Part shown: positions 28,293-37,924 of the stretch, piece after piece
Layout: each line of letters opens with the position of its first letter
Numbering within the stretch: position 1 is the first letter of the stretch
NCBI RefSeq assembly: GCF_005938745.2
Contig: NZ_VCBX02000001.1
Span: forward strand, 6,586,501 to 6,650,500
Direction: 5' to 3'
Length of the DNA: 64,000 bases
Source: Rhodococcus sp. KBS0724
GTDB lineage: Bacteria; Actinomycetota; Actinomycetes; Mycobacteriales; Mycobacteriaceae
Notes under the pieces: generated by a model
What the model was told of the DNA's origin: nothing
What the model saw: the letters and a program-made list of their open reading frames with translations, nothing else
Database searches by the model: none
Program-made: the position numbers and the translations under genes

Positions 28293-29201
28293 ATGACCAA
28301 CTCGCCGCACCGCGCCGAACTACTGTTCGGCACCAACCTCGTCGCAATGGTGACGCCGATGCGCCCTGATGGAACGCTTGACGAATCCGGCATCACCAGG
28401 CTTGTCGACCACCTCTTGAGCACCGGCTGTGACGGCATTGTCGTCGGTGGGACCACCGGCGAGTCGCCCACCCTGACCGACGCCGAACTGACACAACTAA
28501 TCAGCGCGGTGAACGCCCAGGCGAAGAATCGGGCTCGGGTTATCGCCGGTGTCGGGACCTACAACACTGCAGACAGCATTCAGCGTGCGCGTGACGCCGA
28601 GGCCGCTGGAGCAGATGCCTTGCTGCTCGTCTGTCCCTATTACTCCAGGCCAACTCAGGCCGGAATCGTGGCTCACTGCATCGCGGTTGCAGACGCCACC
28701 GAACTGCCCGTCATGCTTTACGACGTTCCCGCCCGCACCGGCGTCGCGATGGAAGCCGCCACACTGATCGAACTCTCCGACCACCCCCGGATCCGGGCGG
28801 TCAAGGATGCCAAGGGGGACCTCTTCGAAGCGATGACCGTCATGGCCCGGACACCGCTGGCCTATTACTGCGGTATCGACGAACTCAACTTGCCCTACCT
28901 CGCCTGTGGCGCCGCCGGGGTGGTCAGCGTCGTGGGTAACTTCCTGGCCCACCGCAACGCCGAACTCATTCAAGCCGTCAAGAGTGGCGATCTCAGCTAC
29001 GCGAACACTGTCCAAAGATCGCTTCTCGACATCGTGGACGCCGTCATGCGCACGTCGCAAGGTGCGGTAATGGCCAAAGCTGCCCTGACTGAACTCGGGA
29101 CCATCACGCATGCAAGCGTGCGCCTTCCGCTGATCGAATCGCCGCCGGCTCACCTGCAGAGGCTCGCCGAAGCAATGGATACTCTGTCCATGACGGTCTG
29201 A
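28293..29201 (+). CDS. DapA-like aldolase (dihydrodipicolinate synthase family)
   Basis: A 302-residue TIM-barrel lyase with the whole family active site: Thr54-Thr55 (GGTTGESPT), Tyr143 (MLYDVPARTG) with Arg148, and Schiff-base Lys171 (AVKDAKGD). It could make tetrahydrodipicolinate for lysine and peptidoglycan, or be a paralogue acting on another pyruvate aldol. No dapB or other lysine gene is nearby, and a LysR regulator sits beside it, which favours a special role. The ATG chosen starts the conserved region; the frame upstream lies in the LysR gene. Confidence 0.85.
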   Translation: MTNSPHRAELLFGTNLVAMVTPMRPDGTLDESGITRLVDHLLSTGCDGIVVGGTTGESPTLTDAELTQLISAVNAQAKNRARVIAGVGTYNTADSIQRARDAEAAGADALLLVCPYYSRPTQAGIVAHCIAVADATELPVMLYDVPARTGVAMEAATLIELSDHPRIRAVKDAKGDLFEAMTVMARTPLAYYCGIDELNLPYLACGAAGVVSVVGNFLAHRNAELIQAVKSGDLSYANTVQRSLLDIVDAVMRTSQGAVMAKAALTELGTITHASVRLPLIESPPAHLQRLAEAMDTLSMTV

Positions 29202-29334
29202 TCATTCCCCGCACCTGTTGGTACTTAAAATCACGCTGATTTGAATGCGTGCGCCCAGTGCAGACGCATGATGTCCAGAACCTCCCGGAAGTTTTCCGAC
29301 CGGAGATCGCTACCGTTAGGACTACGCTGCTCGC

Positions 29335-31146
29335 ATGTTTTCCTCCGTCGCAGCGAAGATCCGCTTGGTGGTGGCACTGCTCCTCACCGCACTCTTGGCA
29401 CTCACTCTGTCATCGTGCTCGAGCGGTTCGGATTCATCGGCAGCCCCCACAGACCTGTGCGCGCCTCCCGGAGTGGGAGCCGCAACCGCAGCGCCCACAA
29501 ACCTGGACGCAGCCGCAGGTGCGGGCGCCGAAGACCGATACACCACAGCCACCGTCACCCCGATCGATCAGATCGACATCTCGAAACTCAACCTGATCAA
29601 ACCCGGCGTCATCACCGTCGGCACGCTTGGCGACGCGCCTCCGAGTATCTGCGTCAACTCCGAGAATCAGTACACCGGATACGACAACGAACTCCTCAAA
29701 GCCATCGCAGGCAAGTTGGGCCTGAAGGTCGAATTTGTCGGCACCGAGTTTGCCGGGCTGCTCGCTCAGGTCGCCGGACGCCGCTTCGACGTGGGCTCTT
29801 CGTCCATCACCACCACGGACGAGCGTCGTAATACCGTCGGCTTCACCAACGGTTACGACTTCGGCTACTTCTCCCTCGTAGTTCCCAACGGCAGCCCCAT
29901 CACCGGCTTCGGTGATCTGGACGCGTCGAAGCGCATCGGCGTCGTGCAGGGAACGGTTCAGGACGACTACGTCGTCAACACCTTGAAGCTCGATCCGGTG
30001 AAGTTCCCCGACTACGCAACCGCGTACGCGAACCTCAAATCCGGCCAGATCGACGCCTGGGTAGCGCCGTCACAGCAGGCCGAAGGTGCGATCGCCCCGG
30101 GTGATCCCACGTCGATCATCCAGAACACCTTTTCCGTGAACAACTTTGTCGGCTGGGCAGTGAACAAGGAAAATCAGCCGCTCATCGACGCCCTGAATTC
30201 TGGTCTTGACGCCGTCATCGCCGACGGAACCTGGGCGGAGCTGTACTCCGACTGGGTTCCGCGTGAACTTCCCGAAGGCTGGAAACCCGGCTCCAAGGCC
30301 GCTGCGACGCCTGAGTTGCCGGACTTCGCCGCCCTCGCCGCCGAGAAGCCAGCCACTACAGACGAGACGACGACCTACCAGCCCAAGTCGACGTTCCAGC
30401 AACTCAAGGACACGTTCTTCGACTGGCAGCTGTACAAGCAAGCCTTCCCGGATCTGCTGAAGACCGGTCTGCCCAACACCATCATTCTGGCGCTCGCGTC
30501 CGGCGTTATCGGCACCGTATTGGGCATGCTGCTGGCAGTCGCGGGAATCTCACGGACGCGTTGGCTGCGCTGGCCCGCACGCGTCTACACGGACATCTTC
30601 CGCGGCCTGCCCGCCGTCGTCATCATCTTGATCGTGGGCTTGGGCGTCGGCCCCATCGTCAAGGACATCACCGGGAGCAATCCGTACTGGCTGGGTGTCG
30701 CGGCGCTGTCACTACTTGCGTCGGCGTACATCGGCGAGATCTTCCGATCGGGAATCCAGAGCGTCGAACCGGGCCAGCTCGAAGCCTCCCGCGCGTTGGG
30801 CTTCAGCTACCGCAAATCCATGTCGCTTGTCGTCATTCCTCAGGGTGTACGACGCGTTCTGCCGGCGCTGATGAATCAGTTCATCTCGCTGATCAAGGAC
30901 TCGTCGCTGATCTACTTCCTCGGACTGCTCGTCACACAGCGCGAACTTTTTGCCGTGGGACGCGACCTCAACGCGCAGACCGGAAACCTGTCGCCTCTCG
31001 TTGCGGCCGGTCTGTTCTACCTCGCGCTGACCATCCCGCTGACCCACCTCGTCAACTACATCGACCATCGCCTCCGGACGGGACGCGCCGACACTTCCGG
31101 CACGTTGGATCCGCTCGAGCAGGCCATCGTCGTGGAAAGGGGCTGA
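29335..31146 (+). CDS. amino-acid ABC importer, binding protein fused to permease
   Basis: A 603-residue fusion. A signal peptide with a lipobox-like end (LTLSSC, Cys28) is followed by a family 3 binding domain at about residues 75-320 ([20 protein letters not shown]). A linker leads to a GlnP/HisM-type permease with five helices and the EAA loop ([20 protein letters not shown]). If the N-terminus is cleaved or lipidated, the binding domain is held directly at the channel. Such fusions exist in Firmicutes GlnP and some actinobacteria. There is no clear ribosome site before the ATG, so it may be leaderless. Confidence 0.88.
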   Translation: MFSSVAAKIRLVVALLLTALLALTLSSCSSGSDSSAAPTDLCAPPGVGAATAAPTNLDAAAGAGAEDRYTTATVTPIDQIDISKLNLIKPGVITVGTLGDAPPSICVNSENQYTGYDNELLKAIAGKLGLKVEFVGTEFAGLLAQVAGRRFDVGSSSITTTDERRNTVGFTNGYDFGYFSLVVPNGSPITGFGDLDASKRIGVVQGTVQDDYVVNTLKLDPVKFPDYATAYANLKSGQIDAWVAPSQQAEGAIAPGDPTSIIQNTFSVNNFVGWAVNKENQPLIDALNSGLDAVIADGTWAELYSDWVPRELPEGWKPGSKAAATPELPDFAALAAEKPATTDETTTYQPKSTFQQLKDTFFDWQLYKQAFPDLLKTGLPNTIILALASGVIGTVLGMLLAVAGISRTRWLRWPARVYTDIFRGLPAVVIILIVGLGVGPIVKDITGSNPYWLGVAALSLLASAYIGEIFRSGIQSVEPGQLEASRALGFSYRKSMSLVVIPQGVRRVLPALMNQFISLIKDSSLIYFLGLLVTQRELFAVGRDLNAQTGNLSPLVAAGLFYLALTIPLTHLVNYIDHRLRTGRADTSGTLDPLEQAIVVERG

Positions 31147-31150
31147 GGAC

Positions 31151-31894
31151 ATGACCAGCTCTGAACTGAAATCCGTCTCCCTCACCGGAACGGACCTGCA
31201 CCTGTCCTTCGGCACCAACAAAGTCCTGCGGGGCGTCAACCTCCACGTCGACGCCGGCAACACCGTCACCGTCATCGGGCCGTCCGGCTCGGGTAAGTCG
31301 ACGCTCTTGCGGGTGCTGAACCGCCTGCACGAGCCCGAGCAGGGCGACGTCCTTCTCGACGGGAAGTCCGTTCTGAAAGACAACCCCGACGCGTTGCGTC
31401 AGCGCATCGGCATGGTGTTCCAGCACTTCAACCTGTTCCCGCACAAGACGGTGGCCGAGAACATCGCGTTAGGCCCGAACAAACTCAAGGGACTGTCCAA
31501 GGACGCGGCTCGCGCCTTGGCCCTCGAGCAGCTCGAACTGGTGGGCCTGCGCGAGAAAGCGGACTCTCGTCCGGGCAACCTGTCCGGCGGCCAGCAGCAA
31601 CGTGTGGCCATCGCCCGGGCGTTGGCCATGAAACCCGAGGTCATGTTCTTCGACGAAGCGACCTCGGCCCTCGACCCTGAACTGGTCAAGGGAGTGCTGG
31701 CCCTCATGGCAGACCTCGCGAAATCCGGTATGACGATGGTGGTCGTGACTCACGAAATGGGCTTCGCGCGTTCCGTTTCCGACAAGGTGCTGTTCATGGA
31801 TCGTGGTGCCGTTGTCGAAACAGGAACTCCGGAGCAGCTTTTCGACGATCCGGAAACGGAACGCTTGCAGGCGTTCTTGTCGCAGGTGCTGTAA
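31151..31894 (+). CDS. polar amino-acid ABC ATPase (GlnQ type)
   Basis: A 247-residue ATPase with Walker A (GPSGSGKST), signature [15 protein letters not shown], Walker B ([12 protein letters not shown]) and H-loop ([13 protein letters not shown]). GlnQ-type enzymes share the [10 protein letters not shown]-loop seen here. It begins four bases after the fused binding-protein/permease gene and completes the importer. Confidence 0.92.
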   Translation: MTSSELKSVSLTGTDLHLSFGTNKVLRGVNLHVDAGNTVTVIGPSGSGKSTLLRVLNRLHEPEQGDVLLDGKSVLKDNPDALRQRIGMVFQHFNLFPHKTVAENIALGPNKLKGLSKDAARALALEQLELVGLREKADSRPGNLSGGQQQRVAIARALAMKPEVMFFDEATSALDPELVKGVLALMADLAKSGMTMVVVTHEMGFARSVSDKVLFMDRGAVVETGTPEQLFDDPETERLQAFLSQVL

Positions 31895-31908
31895 GGGCCG
31901 CAGGCCCT
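31894..31908. terminator. short GC hairpin between convergent genes
   Basis: AGGGCC-GCA-GGCCCT forms a six-base-pair stem starting at the last base of the ATPase stop codon and overlapping the stop of the convergent response regulator gene. It could end transcription from both sides, though no U tract follows. Confidence 0.5.
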
Positions 31909-32521
31909 AGATCCACCCCTGTCGGCGGGCGATCACCGCAGCCTCATGTCGATTGGCCGCACCGAGTTTGGTGACGGCTGAAGACAAGTAGTTGCGTGTG
32001 GTCCCCGCCGACAGGTGTGCGCGGGACGCGATCTCCTCGATGGATGCCCCGTCGGCCGCGTATTCGAGCACATCCGCTTCCCGCGGCGTCAGCGGTGAAT
32101 CGCCGGCGCCGATTGCTTCGGCGGCCAGCGACGGGTCGACGTACCGCCCACCGGAGTGAACGCTGCGAACCACTTCCGCGAGGGTAGTTGCAGAGGTCGT
32201 CTTGGGCAGGAATCCGCGGACACCGGCCGCGAGCGCCTTCTTCAGGTAGCCAGGACGGCCGTGGCTCGTCACGATGATCGACGCACACCCCGGTACGGAT
32301 TGTGCAATCTGCTGCGCCGTTTCGATCCCGTCGATACCGGCCATCTGAAGATCCAGAACAGCAACGTCAGGCTGCAGTTCCGACGCGGCAATGACGGCCG
32401 CCTCTCCCGATTCTGCTTCTGCCACAACAACCATGTCGTCCTCGAGCGAGAGCATCATCGCAAGTGCGGATCGGATCAGATTCTCGTCGTCGGCAAGCAA
32501 TACCTTGATCGGCTCGGTCAC
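31907..32521 (-). CDS. NarL/LuxR-type response regulator
   Basis: A 204-residue regulator. The receiver domain has acidic residues Asp11-Asp12 and phospho-acceptor Asp57 (VAVLDLQMAG). The LuxR HTH is in the last 60 residues (LTPREADVLEYAADG, IASRAHLSAGTTRNYLSSAV). The start overlaps the sensor kinase stop by four bases. It probably controls the ABC exporter upstream in the same operon, through the repeats at 35610-35644. Confidence 0.9.
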   Translation of the reverse strand: MTEPIKVLLADDENLIRSALAMMLSLEDDMVVVAEAESGEAAVIAASELQPDVAVLDLQMAGIDGIETAQQIAQSVPGCASIIVTSHGRPGYLKKALAAGVRGFLPKTTSATTLAEVVRSVHSGGRYVDPSLAAEAIGAGDSPLTPREADVLEYAADGASIEEIASRAHLSAGTTRNYLSSAVTKLGAANRHEAAVIARRQGWI

Positions 32522-33663
32522 CGAGACTCCTTAATCGGGGAAGAAAAATGTGCGGCCAGCGTGAAGGTGTCTTCACCATGTGCGACCTCGAGGATGCCAC
32601 CAACAGCGACGACGCGTTCACGTAGCCCGCTCACACCCGTACCGTCACTTGCCCGTTGCTTCGCGGCACCGTCGTTTTCGATCGACACGGATTCACCGGT
32701 CACCTCGATAACAGCCCGTTGCGCGGAAGAATGACGCAAGATGTTCGTCACGCCTTCACGGACGACCCAGGCCGCCGTTTCGGCCAATTCGATGGGCAAG
32801 GCATCTGCGGATCCGCGGATGTCGGTAGTGATTCCCGCCGCCTCGAGCAGAGACCGTGCACCCGCCAGTTCCGACGCCAGAGCAATGGATCGGTAGCCGC
32901 GCACCAACTCCCGCGCCTCGGCCAGGGACTGCTGCGCAAGATCACGCACTTCGTCCATCTGTTGCGCTGCACGATCGTCGCCGCGACGCGACAATGCCGC
33001 TGCCAGATCACTTTTCACCGCAATTGCCGACAGCGCACTACCCACCACGTCATGCAGATCACGCGAAAAGCGCAGGCGCTCTTCGGCTACCGACAGTGCT
33101 GCTGCAGCGCCGCGCGCCTCGTCGAGTTCCGTGACCATCCGCAGAAGCCACGCCGAAAGCTGCACCGTGAAGGTCATGAAACCCACCACGCATACCACCA
33201 GGATGCCGATCTCGGGTCGCCCGGCAAGTACACACACGCCGCCGGCGACAGCCGCTCCCAGCATCACCCAGCGCCACGACACCAATGCCGCAAACGGCAC
33301 CGGGACGATCATCGCAAGCCAGAAATACGTACCTTGACCCACGTCGTCAGCTGGTAAGGCGGTAATCGCAGAACACAGCGCCGCAAGGGTCATGACCACC
33401 ACCGGCACCTTCACCGATGCGGTTTTGGTACCACCCAACTCGGGAATCCGATCCACCGCGACAACTGCTGCGGCCGCACAGATCACGACAAAAAGCGCTC
33501 CGAGGTAGCGGTGCATTCCCACTTCGGTGATACCGCCGAAGATCCCGAAGAAGATTCCGAGAACAAAGAACGACTGCCGGGTGTACAGGCGAACCTTGTC
33601 GACGCTGGACGCCGTTTGCCATGTTCGGGTCGGATTCCAGCGTCCGAAGCGCTCCGCAATCAT
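32518..33663 (-). CDS. sensor histidine kinase (HisKA_3 type)
   Basis: A 381-residue kinase. About six short membrane helices lie between residues 28 and 170 with almost no extracellular loop. The dimerisation motif RFSRDLHDVVGSALS carries His204, and a HATPase domain follows (GTGVSGLRERV). This DesK/LiaS-like build senses membrane state or lipid-active compounds. It lies 51 bases after the ABC permease, so exporter and sensor are probably transcribed together. Confidence 0.9.
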   Translation of the reverse strand: MIAERFGRWNPTRTWQTASSVDKVRLYTRQSFFVLGIFFGIFGGITEVGMHRYLGALFVVICAAAAVVAVDRIPELGGTKTASVKVPVVVMTLAALCSAITALPADDVGQGTYFWLAMIVPVPFAALVSWRWVMLGAAVAGGVCVLAGRPEIGILVVCVVGFMTFTVQLSAWLLRMVTELDEARGAAAALSVAEERLRFSRDLHDVVGSALSAIAVKSDLAAALSRRGDDRAAQQMDEVRDLAQQSLAEARELVRGYRSIALASELAGARSLLEAAGITTDIRGSADALPIELAETAAWVVREGVTNILRHSSAQRAVIEVTGESVSIENDGAAKQRASDGTGVSGLRERVVAVGGILEVAHGEDTFTLAAHFSSPIKESR

Positions 33664-33714
33664 GCCTACTACCTTCTCAGAGTTCTGGGAGCGCGAAGTT
33701 CTAGGAGCACCGAG

Positions 33715-34497
33715 CTAGGAGCGCGGTTCCCAACGGAAGTGCACATTGGCGATCAGAACCGACCCGACGATCCACGCGACCAGAACCAATAATGGCTGAC
33801 CAGCCGAGACAAACGTGTCCGCAAAGCTCGCTGCCACGGCGCCTTCGTCGGCCAGTTCGGATGACGTACGCCCCACCCATCCCAGATTCACGAGATCGAG
33901 AACCGCGGCCATCGGCGTGAAATCGAGGACACGAGCGATATTGTCCGGCACGACATTTCTGATGCTCGACATACCCGCGGTCGCCAGAATGAGGATCGGC
34001 ATGCACGTGATCTGCGCGGCTTCGGCATTACGCGTTACTGCGGAGGTGATGAGAGCCAATGCGGTGAAGACGGCAGCGCCACCGATGAACGCCACCAGCA
34101 CCAGCACGGGATTGACCGGCACCCGCCCGCCCAGAACCACTACTGCGATACCGACAATGACCGTCAGCAGGCCCGTCAGCACCCACGACGGCACTGCTGG
34201 GCCGGCCAGGATCTCGGCGTCACTGCACTCCCCGGTGCGCAGACGCTTGAGCACCAATTCGTCGCGCCGGGTCGAGTACACCGACAGCAGGTTGTAGAAC
34301 ACGACAAACACGAGCAGAAAAAGAGCAAATACCTCGAGGCCCGACGCTACCGCGGTGTCGGACAAGCCGTCTTCGCGCGAGAGGATCAGAATCCCGATCG
34401 GGAAAATCAATGGCAGGACGATGGCGTTGAAGAGCAACAGTCGGTTTCGGCCCAGAAGGGTGAACTCTGCACGAGAGAGAGTTGCAATGCGGTTCAT
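33715..34497 (-). CDS. ABC-2 type exporter permease
   Basis: A 260-residue membrane protein with about six helices (LFALFLLVFVVFYNLLSVYS type segments near residue 55). It contains the ABC-2 motif region RRDELVLKRLRTGECSDAEI. The family exports drugs, lipids or glycolipids. It overlaps the ATPase gene by four bases. The nearby two-component system suggests induction by an antimicrobial or by membrane stress. Confidence 0.87.
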   Translation of the reverse strand: MNRIATLSRAEFTLLGRNRLLLFNAIVLPLIFPIGILILSREDGLSDTAVASGLEVFALFLLVFVVFYNLLSVYSTRRDELVLKRLRTGECSDAEILAGPAVPSWVLTGLLTVIVGIAVVVLGGRVPVNPVLVLVAFIGGAAVFTALALITSAVTRNAEAAQITCMPILILATAGMSSIRNVVPDNIARVLDFTPMAAVLDLVNLGWVGRTSSELADEGAVAASFADTFVSAGQPLLVLVAWIVGSVLIANVHFRWEPRS

Positions 34498-35432
34498 GCC
34501 GACGCCCCTTCAAGATTGACGTGATGGTCGAATTGATCTGCTATGGAGAGAAATACGGTCTCGAGAGATGCAGCCCGCGCATCCAGACCGGACAAGGTCA
34601 CGTTGTTGTGCTGAGCCCAGATCAGGAGATCGGTGAGCGTTTCCTGCACGGTGGCAGTAGTGATGACCACAGAGTCGCCTTCGACGCGCATCTCGGCACC
34701 GGGCAAGTTCGGAAGCAGGAGATCCGGCCTACGCACCTTGATCTGCGCGGGATGATCCGCAACCACCTCGGCAACTGTTCCACTGCGCACTACGGTTCCC
34801 CGGTGCATGATCGCCAACTGATCACACAACGACTCGGCCTCGTCCAGGTAGTGCGTCGTCAACATGATGGTGACGCCGGAAGCTTTCAGTTCCGCGATCA
34901 ATTGCCAAGTATTACGCCGACTTTCGGGGTCGAGACCCGTCGTCGGCTCGTCCAGGAACAGTACGAGCGGCTGACCGATAATGGCACAGGCCAAATCGAG
35001 TCGCCGCGCTTCGCCGCCCGAGAGGAACTTCACGCGGGTGTCGCTACGATCTCGCATGTCGACTCGCTCGAGCACCTCGTCGACCGGCAGGGGGTTCGAA
35101 CAGGTTCCAGCCCACATCGACAAGCTCTCGCGAGCAGTGAGATCTTGAGGGAGGCCGCCTTTTTGGAGCATGATGCCCAAACTCGGGCGGAGTTCACGGC
35201 GCTCCCGCACCGGATCCATACCCAGAACACGCACCGATCCGTCCGTCGGCCTCGAAAGCCCTTGGATTACTTCGAGACTGGACGTCTTTCCAGCGCCGTT
35301 AGTTCCGAGGAGTCCGAATAGCTGCCCCTCCGCGACGGTCAGTTCGAGATCGCGGACCGCGAAGAACGCGCCCTTTCCGGAGCCGTAACGTCGAGACATG
35401 GCGTCAACCTCGATGACCGGATCGCCCTTCAT
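34494..35432 (-). CDS. ABC exporter ATPase (DrrA type)
   Basis: A 312-residue ATPase with Walker A (GTNGAGKTS), signature FLSGGEARRLDLACAI, Walker B (VLFLDEPTTGLD) and H-loop (TTHYLDEAESL). The C-terminal extension of about 80 residues is typical of drug-type exporters. The ATG at 35432 (MKGDPVIEV) starts the conserved region and overlaps the stop of a small upstream frame; the track-length frame to 35477 is the alternative start. Confidence 0.9.
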   Translation of the reverse strand: MKGDPVIEVDAMSRRYGSGKGAFFAVRDLELTVAEGQLFGLLGTNGAGKTSSLEVIQGLSRPTDGSVRVLGMDPVRERRELRPSLGIMLQKGGLPQDLTARESLSMWAGTCSNPLPVDEVLERVDMRDRSDTRVKFLSGGEARRLDLACAIIGQPLVLFLDEPTTGLDPESRRNTWQLIAELKASGVTIMLTTHYLDEAESLCDQLAIMHRGTVVRSGTVAEVVADHPAQIKVRRPDLLLPNLPGAEMRVEGDSVVITTATVQETLTDLLIWAQHNNVTLSGLDARAASLETVFLSIADQFDHHVNLEGASA

Positions 35433-35551
35433 CGCGTAGCCCCCGATCGGTTCCAGCCGCGCAACTCGATCGCACATCGAACGGCCATGGTGGGCGCCGG
35501 CCCCAGTTCCATCAGGTCGGTCAGGAAGTTTCCTTCATGCGGTTCTCTCAT
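35429..35551 (-). CDS. 40-residue frame coupled to the exporter ATPase
   Basis: A short open frame (MREPHEGNFLTDLMELGPAP and 20 more residues, ending GATR) stops in an ATGA overlap with the ATPase start. A weak GGA precedes its ATG. It resembles no family I know and has no membrane segment. It could be a regulatory leader, a real small protein, or chance. The exact four-base overlap is the main support. Confidence 0.4.
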   Translation of the reverse strand: MREPHEGNFLTDLMELGPAPTMAVRCAIELRGWNRSGATR

Positions 35552-35609
35552 GCTTCCAGCCTCGCGGGCCGGCAGTTGCAAAAACAGTGCGAGGCGTCAT
35601 CGGACTGAG

Positions 35610-35644
35610 TGACACCGTCATGAATCTGCGATGACAAATGTCAT
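35610..35644. promoter_or_regulatory. paired TGAC/GTCA inverted repeats before the exporter operon
   Basis: TGAC-ACC-GTCA at 35610-35620 and ATGACA-AA-TGTCAT at 35631-35644 lie with centres about 22 bases apart, two helical turns. They sit between the exporter operon and the divergent phosphatase gene. This arrangement suits a dimeric NarL-type response regulator, and the operon encodes one. No known box was matched. Confidence 0.55.
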
Positions 35645-35761
35645 GGTCGGCCCACGTTTTAGGGTCGCCTCATTGTTCTGCCGTTCATTTTGACTTTCCT
35701 TTACCCTCGCTTACGGCTTCTACGGTTCCCGAGACCATTCATCGAATTTCGGGAGTTCACG

Positions 35762-37843
35762 GTGGCTATCAAGCCTTTGGCACTGTTTGTCAAACACGAC
35801 GGTTTGTCTTCACGCGCGTCGATCACCTGCCAGTACAAGTGCGGAAACGCCTGCTCACACGAGGTGCCCAACACCTCGGAAGGTGCGTACTTCCGCGATA
35901 TCGCCCGCTCAGCCCTGAGCCGACGCGGAATGTTGCGCGGCAGCGGCATGGCAGTGCTGGCCGTCGGAGCAGGTAGCGCGCTCGCCGGTTGCTCCGACGG
36001 AACAGCGGAAGCCGCCCCAGGGACCGGATCGGCAGGAAGCAGCGGCGGCGCCGGCACACCGGCGGGCACCAACTTCACCGCCGTAGCCCCCAACAAAGCG
36101 GATGCAGTTACCGTCCCCGAGGGGTATGAACAGAGCGTCGTCATCCGCTGGGGTGACGCTGTTCTCGCGGGAGCACCGGCCTTCGACTTCGAGAACCAGA
36201 CCGCGGCAGCGCAGGCTCTGCAGTTCGGATTCAACAACGACTTCGCCGGGCTCCTGCCCGTCGAGGGTCAGCCCAACACCTACCTACTCGTGGTCAACCA
36301 CGAGTACTCCACGGAACCGGCCATGTTCCGCGGCTACGACGCCGAAAACCCCACCGAGGAACAGGTCAAGATCGGCTGGGCCAGCCATGGACTCTCCGTC
36401 GTACAGGTCAAGGGCGACTCCGGGAGCGGCAAACTGGTTCCGGAAATCGGATCCAACAACCGTCGTATCACCGCGACAACCGAATTCCTCGTCACCGGTC
36501 CCGCCGCGGGCAGCGATTTCCTCAAGACCAGCGCCGATCCGACCGGCACCAAAGTTCTGGGCACGCTCAACAACTGTTCAGGTGGCGTAACACCATGGGG
36601 CACCGTACTTTCCGGCGAAGAGAACTTCAACCAGTACTTCGCAAACGCCGAGGCCGTCACTGATCCCGTCGTCGCAGCGCAACTGAAGCGATACGGCCTG
36701 GCCGGCGCCGCTTCCGAACGTAAGTGGGAACGCTTCGACAAGCGCTTCGATCTGGTGGCAGAACCCAACGAGGTGAACCGCTTCGGCTACGTCGTTGAAA
36801 TTGATCCCTGGGACCCGTCTTCAACTCCCGTCAAGCACACCGCCCTCGGCCGCTTCAAGCACGAAGCCGCCACCATTTACATCACATCGGACGGCACCGT
36901 CGTGGCTTACAGCGGCGACGACGAGCGTTTCGACTACATGTACAAGTTCGTCTCCAGCCGAAAGATGCAGAGCGGCACAAGCCAAGCGGCCATGCGCCAC
37001 AACATGACTCTGCTCGATGCCGGAACCCTGTACGTCGCAAAGCTCAGCGGAAACTCCGCCGGCGAGATCGACGGCAGCGGCAAGCTCCCCTCGGACGGCA
37101 AGTTCGACGGAACCGGCGAGTGGGTAGCCATCCTGCGCACGGGCGAAGACGGCAAGGGCGAATCGCTGGTCGACGGCATGAGCGCCGAAGAGGTAGCCGT
37201 CTTCACCCGTCAGGCCGGCGACAAGGTCGGAGCAACGAAGATGGATCGCCCCGAAGACTTCGAGGCAAACCCGAAGAGCGGCAAGGTATACGTCGCCCTG
37301 ACCAACAACACCAAGCGCGGCGTCGACGGCGGCGCAGCGGCCGACGAGGCGAACCCGCGCAACAACAACAAGAACGGCCAGGTCCTCGAAATCACCGACG
37401 ACCACGCCGGCACTACCTTCGGCTGGAATCTTCTTCTCGTGTGCGGAGATCCGGCCACAGCCGACACCTACTTCGGCGGCTTCGACAAGAGCAAGGTCAG
37501 CCCCATCTCGTGCCCGGACAACCTTGCCTTCGACCCACACGGAAACCTGTGGATCTCCACTGACGGCAATGCACTCAAGTCCAACGACGGACTGTTCAGC
37601 GTTGTCCTCGAAGGCGAAAATCGCGGTGAGACAAAACAGTTCCTCACCGTTCCCGTCGGCGCCGAAACCTGCGGTCCCATCGTCGACGAGAAGCGCGTCA
37701 TCGTCTGCGTCCAGCATCCCGGCGAGACCGACGACGCCAGCATCGAAAGCCCCGCATCCCATTGGCCCGACGGTGGTTCCTCACAGCCTCGCCCGTCGGT
37801 AATCGCAGCCTGGAAGAAGGACGGCTCCCGGATCGGTTCGTAA
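35762..37843 (+). CDS. PhoX-like phosphatase (DUF839), Tat-exported
   Basis: A 693-residue protein. It has a long N-terminus of about 50 residues with a Cys cluster (CQYKCGNACSHEVPNTSEG), then a Tat signal (SRRGMLRGSG) and a possible lipobox (ALAGC). The rest is the PhoX/DUF839 beta-propeller (LLVVNHEYSTEP, LNNCSGGVTPWGT, RPEDFEANP, CPDNLAFDPHGNLWISTDGN). PhoX enzymes are calcium/iron phosphatases outside the membrane. The GTG at 35762 has GGGAG seven bases upstream; the track start at 35690 has none. Confidence 0.85.
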   Translation: MAIKPLALFVKHDGLSSRASITCQYKCGNACSHEVPNTSEGAYFRDIARSALSRRGMLRGSGMAVLAVGAGSALAGCSDGTAEAAPGTGSAGSSGGAGTPAGTNFTAVAPNKADAVTVPEGYEQSVVIRWGDAVLAGAPAFDFENQTAAAQALQFGFNNDFAGLLPVEGQPNTYLLVVNHEYSTEPAMFRGYDAENPTEEQVKIGWASHGLSVVQVKGDSGSGKLVPEIGSNNRRITATTEFLVTGPAAGSDFLKTSADPTGTKVLGTLNNCSGGVTPWGTVLSGEENFNQYFANAEAVTDPVVAAQLKRYGLAGAASERKWERFDKRFDLVAEPNEVNRFGYVVEIDPWDPSSTPVKHTALGRFKHEAATIYITSDGTVVAYSGDDERFDYMYKFVSSRKMQSGTSQAAMRHNMTLLDAGTLYVAKLSGNSAGEIDGSGKLPSDGKFDGTGEWVAILRTGEDGKGESLVDGMSAEEVAVFTRQAGDKVGATKMDRPEDFEANPKSGKVYVALTNNTKRGVDGGAAADEANPRNNNKNGQVLEITDDHAGTTFGWNLLLVCGDPATADTYFGGFDKSKVSPISCPDNLAFDPHGNLWISTDGNALKSNDGLFSVVLEGENRGETKQFLTVPVGAETCGPIVDEKRVIVCVQHPGETDDASIESPASHWPDGGSSQPRPSVIAAWKKDGSRIGS

Positions 37844-37861
37844 CACCAGCACGAAAACGAC

Positions 37862-37898
37862 TGTGGGGCAGATCGCATACTCTGCGATCTGCCCCACA
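37862..37898. terminator. bidirectional terminator hairpin
   Basis: A perfect 16-base-pair stem (TGTGGGGCAGATCGCA and its complement) with a five-base loop TACTC lies between the phosphatase stop at 37843 and the convergent surface-protein stop at 37925. It would end transcription from both genes. Confidence 0.88.
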
Positions 37899-37924
37899 TC
37901 GTTTACCTCAGATTCTCACGAGAA

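Noticed and set aside
37862..37898. Regulatory RNA or riboswitch
   Set aside because: A perfect hairpin between two convergent stop codons is explained by a bidirectional terminator.
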